From the NCBI GenBank assembly GCA_021817345.1, contig JAKAVC010000109.1:1-55774 (forward strand): a stretch of 55,774 bases of DNA. Direction: 5' to 3'. The notes beneath the pieces are model-generated. The model made no database searches. It was not told the DNA's origin and was given only the letters and a program-made list of their open reading frames with translations. Below are positions 29,209 to 37,414 of this stretch, piece after piece. Every line of letters starts with the position of its first letter. Positions within the stretch are counted from its first letter, which is position 1. A program made the translations under genes and the position numbers. The DNA is from Deltaproteobacteria bacterium (GTDB lineage: Bacteria; Desulfobacterota; Binatia; Binatales; Binataceae).

Positions 29209-30288
29209 CTACGCCTGGTAGAGTTCGGCGCTGTCGAGCGCGCGGCCGCGCGCGTCTTCTCCGCCCACGATCAGAATCCGTCCGTCCTTGAGCAGTGTCG
29301 CCGTGTGAAAATTCCGCTCGACCGCCATCTCGCCGACATGCTCGAATCGGTCCGCCGCTGGATTGTAGGCTTCCGCGCTGCGCAGCAGGCCGCTTTGGTT
29401 GAACCCACCGCTCAGAAGGACTCCGTTGCCTGGGAGATGTGCCGCGGCGTGATTTGCGCGCGGATGTATCATGCCCGTGGCGGTGGCTCTGAATGAATCG
29501 GCGGCCGGATCATAGGTGAACGCCTCTTCAAGAACTTCGCCGTTGACGCTCACGGAGCCGGCGATCAGTACGGAACCGTTCGGCAGTAGCGTCGCCGTGT
29601 GGAAGTTGCGGCCCGAAAGCTGTCCGGAGCACGGCGTGAAAGTGCGGGTCGCGATATCGAATAGTTCGGCCCCCGGTGTGGTGTCCTGCTCGGTGGTTGC
29701 GCCGTTACCTGATGGGGGCGCGGGACTTGCGCTCTGCGCGAGGCTTTCGCCGCCGACTATCAGCACTTTTCCGTTGCCGAGAGGCGTCGCGGTGTGATTG
29801 GCGCGCGCAACGCACATGTTGGCCACCGGCCTGAATGTCCAGCTTCGGAAATCGAAAAGCTTGGCTTCCGCAAGCGGTTCATCGTCCGCGCCGATTCCGC
29901 CCGCTATCAGGATCGTGCGGTCCGGAAGCATCGTGGCCGTATGGTTGACGCGCGCATGCGTCATAGTAGGGCCGGGCAGGAACCGGCGGCTCGTGGGGTC
30001 GTAGATCTCCGTGCTCTTGAGGACTTTCCCGCCCAGGCTTTCTCCACCGGCAATCAGTATCCCGCCGCCCGGCAGCAAGGTCGCGGCGTGGTTGTCGCGT
30101 GCCGTGCTCATCGGGGCGACCGGAGTGAAAGTCCCGCTTCCCGGGTCATAGATTTCACAACTCGCCAGCGGAAGACCAAGGAGGTTCCTTCCACCGGCTA
30201 TAAGCACGGTGCCGTCGTCGAGCAACGTCGCGGTATGCCCGATCCGCGCCGTCGTCATGCGGCCGGTTAATTCGAACGAAGGGCTCAC
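29209..30288 (-). CDS. Kelch-repeat beta-propeller protein
   Basis: This 359-residue protein is made of about seven kelch units of roughly 48-52 residues. Each has the pattern R-x-x-HTAT-LL-x-x-G-x-LI-x-GG followed by EIYDP or a similar close (for example ARIGHTATLLDDGTVLIAGG, then CEIYDPGSGTFTPVA; ARVNHTATMLPDRTILIAGG; RNFHTATLLPNGSVLIAGS). No signal peptide is evident at the start, and no other domain is present. Kelch propellers are usually binding scaffolds; no function can be given. It is transcribed toward the BCCP gene and lies divergent from the sigma-54 regulator, with 200 bases between them. Confidence 0.85.
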   Translation of the reverse strand: MSPSFELTGRMTTARIGHTATLLDDGTVLIAGGRNLLGLPLASCEIYDPGSGTFTPVAPMSTARDNHAATLLPGGGILIAGGESLGGKVLKSTEIYDPTSRRFLPGPTMTHARVNHTATMLPDRTILIAGGIGADDEPLAEAKLFDFRSWTFRPVANMCVARANHTATPLGNGKVLIVGGESLAQSASPAPPSGNGATTEQDTTPGAELFDIATRTFTPCSGQLSGRNFHTATLLPNGSVLIAGSVSVNGEVLEEAFTYDPAADSFRATATGMIHPRANHAAAHLPGNGVLLSGGFNQSGLLRSAEAYNPAADRFEHVGEMAVERNFHTATLLKDGRILIVGGEDARGRALDSAELYQA

Positions 30289-30478
30289 GATCCGATGTTG
30301 TCCGACGGGAAGTCATAAGACAACTACGCTGACGGAAACGTTAAGTAAATGCCTCTGCCGTTAGGAGACGACACAGCTTGATTGCGCGGCGTAAGGTGTT
30401 TGCGCTAAGGAAGATGAGGCTTCTAAAATGCGCACCGGGGGTGACAGGCCAGCTAACCGGGGGATTGACAAGGCGGGA

Positions 30479-30489
30479 GTGACTGTCAC
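30479..30489. promoter_or_regulatory. Perfect palindrome abutting the activator start codon
   Basis: GTGAC-T-GTCAC occupies the 11 bases immediately before the ATG of the sigma-54 activator, overlapping the end of its GGCGGGAG ribosome site. A related half, GGTGACA, sits at 30440-30446, and TTGACA occurs at 30465-30470. It could be an autoregulatory operator or chance. Confidence 0.3.
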
Positions 30490-31950
<1,461 letters not shown>

Positions 31951-32292
31951 TCCATTTTTGGCGCGAATTCTCAGGCTGTCCAAAAGGAAACAGTCTGCGC
32001 CCAAAGCCCCACGAATTGGCGCGTAAAGTGGCAATCGATTCGCGCCTCGAACCAAAATTACGCTGCCTGTGCATTTGAAAATCGGCATGAAGGTTGCGGA
32101 ACAAACCTAATGTCGTGTCCGGCAAAATAAGTTCACGAGGTGGCGCTCGGTGCAGTGGCTTCGCCTGACTAAAGCGCGGAGCGAACCTCACGGAGCCAAT
32201 AGTTAATCTATCCTGCCGCGCTTCGGAAGGCCGCGGTTTAACAGGTGAACGCGAAGATCGTAGCCGACGATTGGGTTCATCTGGAAAGGAGC
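31951..32292. other. Intergenic region between the activator and the cytochrome cluster
   Basis: These 342 bases hold no gene that I can support. An inverted repeat, CAGGCTGT (31973-31980) with ACAGTCTG (31990-31997), lies 22 bases after the activator stop and may be a weak terminator or a remnant of the CAGGCTGT palindromic repeat family. A -24/-12-like element lies at 32029-32043. Confidence 0.4.
32029..32043 (+). promoter_or_regulatory. Candidate sigma-54 (-24/-12) promoter
   Basis: TGGCAATCGATTCGC matches the -24/-12 consensus (TGGCAC-N5-TTGC) at eight of ten fixed positions, with both the GG and GC dinucleotides present at the correct 10-base spacing. It lies about 260 bases before the cytochrome c start and just downstream of the sigma-54 activator gene. 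Confidence 0.3.
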
Positions 32293-32301
32293 TTGTCTCG
32301 G

Positions 32302-32658
32302 ATGGAATGTCGAAAATGGTTGCTGGATGCGCTGATAGTGGGTGCCTTTGCGGCTTCGCTGGTGGTCGTGATCCCGGGGTCTTCGCATGCGCAGAGCGCC
32401 AAGGATACCTACGCAAAGCTATGCGAGAGCTGCCACGGCGCGAACGGCAAAGGTGACGGGCCCGTCGGCAAGCTGATTAATCCGCACCCCACGGATTTCG
32501 CGGTATCGCTCAAAGGGAAAAGCGACGATTGGATCGCCAAGGCGATCAAAGGCGGCGGTCCGGCAGTGGGTGAGTCGGATGTGATGCCGGCGTACGGCGA
32601 CCTGAGCGATCAGCAGATAAAGGAACTCGTCGACTATATAAAGAAGTTCAACGCATAG
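32302..32658 (+). CDS. Monoheme cytochrome c
   Basis: This is a periplasmic class I cytochrome c of about 118 residues. A signal sequence (WLLDALIVGAFAASLVVVI, cleavage near SHAQ) is followed by one heme site, KLCESCHGANGKGDGPVG. The distal Met ligand is in ESDVMPAYGDLSDQQIKELV, which ends in the usual C-terminal helix DYIKKF. The start may be the ATG at 32302 or a TTG at 32293, which is closer to the AAAGGAG at 32285-32291. It is the first gene after the sigma-54 activator and could shuttle electrons to or from the membrane cytochromes encoded downstream. Confidence 0.9.
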   Translation: MECRKWLLDALIVGAFAASLVVVIPGSSHAQSAKDTYAKLCESCHGANGKGDGPVGKLINPHPTDFAVSLKGKSDDWIAKAIKGGGPAVGESDVMPAYGDLSDQQIKELVDYIKKFNA

Positions 32659-32725
32659 CGGGAGACGGCGAAGCGCGCCGGCTCCGTCGCTTTTCCCCGA
32701 TTGCCGCACAGTTTCCGCGGTAAGA

Positions 32726-32740
32726 TGGCACTCGAGTTGG
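32726..32740 (+). promoter_or_regulatory. Candidate sigma-54 (-24/-12) promoter of the multiheme cytochrome operon
   Basis: TGGCACTCGAGTTGG matches the complete -24 half (TGGCAC) and TTG of the -12 half, with 5-base spacing; only the last C of TTGC is G. It is 73 bases upstream of the seven-heme cytochrome start codon. The nearby activator gene makes sigma-54 control plausible. Confidence 0.4.
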
Positions 32741-32813
32741 GCAACGGCCACGGAGACGGGCCCGCATACCCGATCGTCCTTACAACATTGCGGAAACGAA
32801 CAGTGAAGGTGGT

Positions 32814-34346
32814 ATGAGTCCCGAGGAGCTGAAGCCACCGGAGAATCAAACGAACGAACGGCGGATGCCCAGTTTGATTCATAACCGGGTCAGTCTCCTG
32901 GGAATTGGAATCGCCAGCTTCATTTTTGCGAACCTGTTCTTCCTGCTGCTTCTCGGCCTTTCAGGTGTCCAGAACCCGTATCTTGGAATCCTCGCCTATC
33001 TTGTCTTTCCGATCGTCGCGTTGTTCGCTTTGTTGCTCATTCCGGTCGGGATGCTGCTTGAAAGACGGCGTCGGCGGACGCTCGAACCGAGCATCCCGCG
33101 CTATCCGCGGCTCGATCTGAATACGGCGGGCGGCCGAAGAGCGCTGGCAATCATTGTTGGGTCCTTTGTGTTCTTCGTCGCGGCTGGCAGCACCGCAACC
33201 TACAAGGCATACCACTTCACCGACACTGTGACCTTCTGCGGGCCAACCTGCCACACCGTGATGAAGCCTGAGTACACCGCTTACCAGGATTCGCCGCACG
33301 CACGCGTGCCATGCGTCGCTTGCCACGTCGGACCCGGAGCCGCCTGGTACGTGCGTTCCAAGCTCTCCGGCGTCTATCAGGTTTACGCCGTGCTTTTTGA
33401 CAAGTATCCGAGGCCAATTACGACCCCGATCAAGGACCTGCGCCCGGTGCGTCAGGCGTGCGAGCAGTGCCACTGGCCGCAGAAATTCTATGGAGCGCAG
33501 CTGAAGGTCTTTACGCATTTTTCGTACGACGAAAACAACACGCCCACCCAGATTCAGATGCTTATAAAAACCGGCGGAGGAAGTGGCGAGCTGGGCCGCG
33601 CGGCCGGAATTCATTGGCATATGAACATTGCCAACCAGGTCTGGTTCCGCGCAACTGACAAGCAAAACCAGGATATCCCGTGGGTGAAGGTGAGAGCCGC
33701 AGACGGACGAATCACCACCTATCTGGAAAAGGGCAGCAAGCTTGGTCCGAAGCAACTCGAGGCGATGCCGAGGCAACTGATGGATTGCGTGACCTGTCAC
33801 GATCGCCCAGCGCACAAGTTCAGGCCGCCGGACGCCGCGGTCGATCAGGCTTTCGTAGCTGGCAAGCTTGATAGGTCGTTGCCGTATCTGAAGAAGGAAG
33901 CGGTCGCGGTTCTGTCGAAATCCTATCCGTCCACGAAGGCCGCTATCGAAGGGATCGCCACCGGACTGAGTAACTTCTACGAGGTGAAATATTCGCAGAT
34001 ATATAAGACGGAGCAGCCCCAGATTACGAAGGCTATAGCCACTGTCCAGCTTATTTACCGGAACAACATCTTTCCCTACATGAGAGCCGATTGGAGGATC
34101 CACCCTGATAATATCGGGCATCTATATTACAAGGGATGCTTCCGGTGCCACGATGGCAAGCATGTGAGCTCCGACGGGCGCGTGATAAGCGACAAGTGCG
34201 ATATTTGCCATACGATCCTGAGCGAGACCACCAGTGGTCAACTGATGCCTGTGACTCCGGGCCAGCCGTTCAAGCATCCCATAGACCTTAGCGCTCTGAA
34301 AGGAGTCGCATGCGACACTTGTCATAGCGGAAGGGGGATCAGGTAG
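32814..34346 (+). CDS. Membrane-anchored heptaheme cytochrome c (NapC/NirT family)
   Basis: This 510-residue protein has three N-terminal membrane helices (about 26-48, 56-82 and 110-128) and a periplasmic part with seven heme sites: CGPTCH (142-147, CX3CH), CVACH (167), CEQCH (216), CVTCH (325), CFRCH (442), CDICH (462) and CDTCH (500). The first four fit the NapC/NirT quinol dehydrogenase core (FCGPTCHTVMKPEYTAYQDS, ACEQCHWPQKFYG). The last three form an added domain. The expected role is taking electrons from menaquinol and passing them to periplasmic cytochromes. GAAGGTGG precedes the ATG. The next cytochrome gene starts 18 bases after the stop. The set resembles CbcA of Geobacter by heme number and context. 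Confidence 0.9.
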   Translation: MSPEELKPPENQTNERRMPSLIHNRVSLLGIGIASFIFANLFFLLLLGLSGVQNPYLGILAYLVFPIVALFALLLIPVGMLLERRRRRTLEPSIPRYPRLDLNTAGGRRALAIIVGSFVFFVAAGSTATYKAYHFTDTVTFCGPTCHTVMKPEYTAYQDSPHARVPCVACHVGPGAAWYVRSKLSGVYQVYAVLFDKYPRPITTPIKDLRPVRQACEQCHWPQKFYGAQLKVFTHFSYDENNTPTQIQMLIKTGGGSGELGRAAGIHWHMNIANQVWFRATDKQNQDIPWVKVRAADGRITTYLEKGSKLGPKQLEAMPRQLMDCVTCHDRPAHKFRPPDAAVDQAFVAGKLDRSLPYLKKEAVAVLSKSYPSTKAAIEGIATGLSNFYEVKYSQIYKTEQPQITKAIATVQLIYRNNIFPYMRADWRIHPDNIGHLYYKGCFRCHDGKHVSSDGRVISDKCDICHTILSETTSGQLMPVTPGQPFKHPIDLSALKGVACDTCHSGRGIR

Positions 34347-34364
34347 CGTGACCAGAGGTCAGCC

Positions 34365-35552
34365 ATGATGCTCACGAGAGGAAGATGCATCATCGTAGTG
34401 GCGCTCATGGCGTGTTCGCCGGGCGTCGCCCGCGCGGCGGCCCTGACGACGCAGCAGTGCCTCCGGTGTCACGATGTAATGCCCGCCAGTGGACCGCAGA
34501 CTCCGGTAAGCCTGTCCGTAAATAGCAAAATGTTCAAGTCGTCGGTTCACTCGATGCTTGGATGCGCCGGATGCCATTCCGACGTCAAGGCATTTCCCCA
34601 CATTCCGGCTCCGAAGAAGGTCGTTTGCCTTACCTGTCATGGCGAAATCGAAACCCGATACAGCCAGAGCGTCCATGCGGCAGTCTGGAAGAAGGAGAAT
34701 CTGAAGTATCCGGCCTGCCTCAACTGTCATGGAAATCCGCATGGGATTCTTGCGAAGACTAATCCAGAATCGCCGGTTTACCCGTTGAACTTGCCTCGTA
34801 CCTGTGGACGTTGCCACGGAAACCCGGCGCTCGCCCGCCGTTACGGTCTTACCAATGTCTATGCATTGTATATCGATTCAATCCACGGCTTCGCGCTGAG
34901 CCGCGAAGGTCTTCTGGTTGCCGCAACCTGCTCGAGTTGCCACGGCGCCCACCGCATCCTGAGCCGGACGAATCCGGCGAGTCCGACCTACCGCGCCAAC
35001 ATACCCGCGACCTGCGGCACCTGCCACGCCGGAGTCGAGGCGCGCTATTTCAATGGCGTTCATGGCAAGGCGCTCAAAGCCGGCAACGCCGGCGCGCCGG
35101 CCTGCACGAGTTGCCATACAGTGCATCAGATCGCCCAGGTTCAAGCCGTGCAGTGGCAGTTGAAGACCGTGGCTACGTGCGGCAATTGCCACAGGCAAGG
35201 ACTGCGTTCGTACCGCGACACTTTTCACGGACAGGTGACGGCGCTCGGTTTCGTCGCGACGGCACGATGCTGGAATTGTCATCGAAGCCATGAAATCCTG
35301 CCGCCCTCTGATCCCGCTTCCTCGGTTGCGCCACGCAACCTGGTATCGACGTGCGGCAGGTGCCATCGCGGCGTGACTGCAAGCTTCGTAACCTACGAGC
35401 CGCATCCGAATCCTCATGATCGGGCGCTGAATCCGTTGCTGTACTATGCGGCGTTATTCATGAATCTGCTCTTGCTCTCGGTATTCGCGTTCTTCGGACT
35501 GCATACGCTGGTGTGGTTTGTGCGTTCATGGTTCGAGGAGCGAGAGAGATAA
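34365..35552 (+). CDS. Undecaheme cytochrome c with a C-terminal membrane helix
   Basis: This 395-residue protein has a signal peptide (RCIIVVALMACSPGVARA) and eleven CXXCH sites, starting at residues 32, 67, 88, 118, 147, 189, 217, 247, 272, 302 and 330. Histidines spaced as distal ligands occur between them (SSVHSMLG, QSVHAAVW, DSIHGFAL, NGVHGKAL, DTFHGQVT). A hydrophobic helix near the end (about 357-386, LLYYAALFMNLLLLSVFAFF) would hold it in the inner membrane facing the periplasm. It should work as an electron relay in series with the heptaheme protein and the b-type cytochrome encoded next. A Geobacter neighbour of CbcBA (OmcQ) has a similar heme count, from memory. Confidence 0.9.
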   Translation: MMLTRGRCIIVVALMACSPGVARAAALTTQQCLRCHDVMPASGPQTPVSLSVNSKMFKSSVHSMLGCAGCHSDVKAFPHIPAPKKVVCLTCHGEIETRYSQSVHAAVWKKENLKYPACLNCHGNPHGILAKTNPESPVYPLNLPRTCGRCHGNPALARRYGLTNVYALYIDSIHGFALSREGLLVAATCSSCHGAHRILSRTNPASPTYRANIPATCGTCHAGVEARYFNGVHGKALKAGNAGAPACTSCHTVHQIAQVQAVQWQLKTVATCGNCHRQGLRSYRDTFHGQVTALGFVATARCWNCHRSHEILPPSDPASSVAPRNLVSTCGRCHRGVTASFVTYEPHPNPHDRALNPLLYYAALFMNLLLLSVFAFFGLHTLVWFVRSWFEERER

Positions 35553-35607
35553 GCCGGACCGGCTTCACGGGAGGCCTGGACGACCGGCCCATTTGCGGGA
35601 GAAGGAT

Positions 35608-35952
35608 ATGAACGGCGACAGGCCGGCCCCCGGCTATTACTTCCGGTTCTCGCTAGGTGAACGATACCTTCACGGCCTGCTCATCGCGACGTTTCTTGGG
35701 TTGGCGGGAACCGGGATGACCCTGCACTTCAGCGAGACGCAATGGGCGCAAGCCTTCGCTCATGCAATAGGCGGGTTCGAAGCGATCCTGTTTCTCCACA
35801 AGTTTTGCGCGGTGCTTTTGACCGGCGGTTTCTGTTCCATGTTGGGCAGGTGTTTTACCGTGGACTGGTCAAGGGCGAGAGCGGCGTTTTCTGGGGCCCG
35901 ACCTCGCTGGTGCCGCAACCTCGGGACTTCGTTGACCTCTATCGGCACGTAA
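35608..35952 (+). CDS. Cytochrome b561-type membrane protein, 5' part of an interrupted gene
   Basis: This is the start of a b-type cytochrome whose frame breaks at about 35832. It begins MNGDRPAPGYYFRFSLGERY after GGGAGAAGG. The first helix with its heme-ligand-like His is ERYLHGLLIATFLGLAGTGM. The second is FEAILFLHKFCAVLLTGGF. At 35830-35834 the bases read TTCTG where TTCCTG would continue the protein as GGFLFHVGQVFYRG in the next frame, so one base seems to be missing. The frame as given runs on to a stop at 35952 with unrelated residues. The repaired protein would be about 278 residues. This may be a sequencing error or a true loss. Confidence 0.7.
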   Translation: MNGDRPAPGYYFRFSLGERYLHGLLIATFLGLAGTGMTLHFSETQWAQAFAHAIGGFEAILFLHKFCAVLLTGGFCSMLGRCFTVDWSRARAAFSGARPRWCRNLGTSLTSIGT

Positions 35953-36443
35953 AGTGGTTCCTGTGGCTCGGGCCAAAGCCGAGATTCGACCGGTTCACCT
36001 ACTGGGAGAAGTTTGACTACTGGGCTGTGTTCTGGGGGATGGTGATTATCGGCGTGAGCGGGTACATGATGTGGTTCGCTCCATTTTTCGCGCGCTTCGT
36101 GCCCGGCTATATGCTGAATGTCGCACTGCTGGTGCATGGCGAGGAAGCGCTGCTCGCCGTCTGGTTCATCTTCATTATTCACTTCTTCAATTCCCACCTG
36201 AGGCCCGAGAAGTTTCCGATGGATCCGGTGATTTTTACCGGCAGAGTGAGCGAGGATGAGTTACGCGAGGAACGGTCTCTGGAATACCAACGTTTGGTTG
36301 ACCAGCGCGGACTCGAGGGTCTGCGGACCGACGCGCCGCCCCGATGGCTGACGAATTTCGCAAGGGTCATCGCGGTTGCCGCCGTCGGTATCGGCTTCAT
36401 GCTTTTAGTGCTCACGCTGGCCGCGTTCTTTCTCGGCGAATAG
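35832..36443 (+). CDS. Cytochrome b561-type membrane protein, 3' part of the interrupted gene
   Basis: This continues the b-type cytochrome begun at 35608, in the frame open from 35742. It reads LFHVGQVFYRGLVKGESGVF, a cytoplasmic loop with DLYRHVKWFLWLGPKPRFD, then helix YWAVFWGMVIIGVSGYMMWF. The His-rich pair HGEEALLAVWFIFIIHFFNSH follows, then a soluble linker and a final helix (ARVIAVAAVGIGFMLLVLTL). The histidines in helices 1, 2 and 4 are suited to ligate two b hemes. This type of subunit oxidises quinol and feeds electrons to the multiheme c subunits encoded upstream, as in Geobacter CbcB. It ends the cytochrome operon; the convergent nitroreductase gene ends 25 bases away. Confidence 0.8.
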   Translation: MFHVGQVFYRGLVKGESGVFWGPTSLVPQPRDFVDLYRHVKWFLWLGPKPRFDRFTYWEKFDYWAVFWGMVIIGVSGYMMWFAPFFARFVPGYMLNVALLVHGEEALLAVWFIFIIHFFNSHLRPEKFPMDPVIFTGRVSEDELREERSLEYQRLVDQRGLEGLRTDAPPRWLTNFARVIAVAAVGIGFMLLVLTLAAFFLGE

Positions 36444-36468
36444 CCGAGGTTCGCGGCAACCCGTGCCC

Positions 36469-37122
36469 TCAGTCCGGTATCCCGTCTCGCCTTTCGCCCC
36501 ATCGCTCCCAAAAGGTGACCGCGAGCGCGGGCTTTCGCTCCGGCCGGGCCCATCGGCCCTTCGGATAGCCCATCGGTATCAGGACCATGTTGGCATATTC
36601 GGGCGGAACGCCGAGGTGCGCGTCGATTTCCGCGGCAAACATCGAATGGAGACTCGTGATCGAAGTGCCCAGGCCGTAGCCGCGCGCGGCGAGGCACAGA
36701 TTCTGAATCGCGGGAAAGAGCGCATTGTACATCGGCGTGCCCGCGCGCCGCAGGTCAGTGTATTTCTTCACGCAGGCGAAAATGAGCACCGGACATTCGG
36801 CGATATGCTCCGCGAGATAGCGCGCTGACTTGAGAATCCTGCCCTGCGGGCTGTCAGGCGCTTTCGCGAGGATTTCGCGCGCTCCCGGCTTGAGGTAGCG
36901 CTCCCAGGCTTGGCGATAACGCACGGCGATGAAATCCTTGTTCTCTTTCTCGCGCACCACGACGAAAATCCACGGCTGGCGATTGCTCCCGCTCGGACCC
37001 ATCGTGGCCGCCTCGATCACCTTGACGATTATCTCGGCAGGCACCGGATCCGGTTTCAGCCTGCGCATCGAGCGGGTCGTATAGATCGCCTCGTAGAGGT
37101 CGAATGGGGGATTTCCGTACAT
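36469..37122 (-). CDS. Nitroreductase family protein
   Basis: This 217-residue FMN-dependent enzyme of the nitroreductase fold has the phosphate/FMN-binding signature TTRSMRRLKPDPVP near the start and AATMGPSGSNRQPWIFVVV soon after. The middle has AIQNLCLAARGYGLGTSITS, a standard flavin-contact helix, and the C-terminus has VLIPMGYPKGRWARPERKP. Substrates in this family range from nitroaromatics to flavins, and some members dehalogenate; it cannot be narrowed from sequence. It is single, convergent with the cytochrome b gene, and has no strong ribosome site visible. Confidence 0.88.
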   Translation of the reverse strand: MYGNPPFDLYEAIYTTRSMRRLKPDPVPAEIIVKVIEAATMGPSGSNRQPWIFVVVREKENKDFIAVRYRQAWERYLKPGAREILAKAPDSPQGRILKSARYLAEHIAECPVLIFACVKKYTDLRRAGTPMYNALFPAIQNLCLAARGYGLGTSITSLHSMFAAEIDAHLGVPPEYANMVLIPMGYPKGRWARPERKPALAVTFWERWGERRDGIPD

Positions 37123-37414
37123 GGGTGCGAAGGGTAGCAGATCCCTCGCGCGCGGTGGAAACTAGGACGGCGAGCGCCCGTTCGCCAGTGCGGCACAGCG
37201 CCGTCGGGACGCGCCCGCCTACGCCGACCATCGGTCGGATACGCTCGCGAAAAATGCGCGTCGTTGTGCTTTATCTAGTATTGTTAGGTACTTCCCGCCG
37301 TATATGCACTTGTTTCATCGGAATGTATTATTGTGATGTAGTAACAGTGACGTGCGTTGACTCGATGATGGCAGGTTGTATGGTGATTGCGACGATCGTG
37401 CAAAGGGGTAGTGG
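37123..37414. other. AT-richer leader upstream of the large secreted protein
   Basis: These 292 bases contain a notably AT-rich stretch (about 37258-37345: TTTATCTAGTATTGTTAGG, TATATGCACTTGTTTCATCG, TATTATTGTGATG). It probably carries the promoter and leader of the gene at 37415. No clean -35/-10 pair with 16-18 base spacing was found and no gene is seen. Confidence 0.4.
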
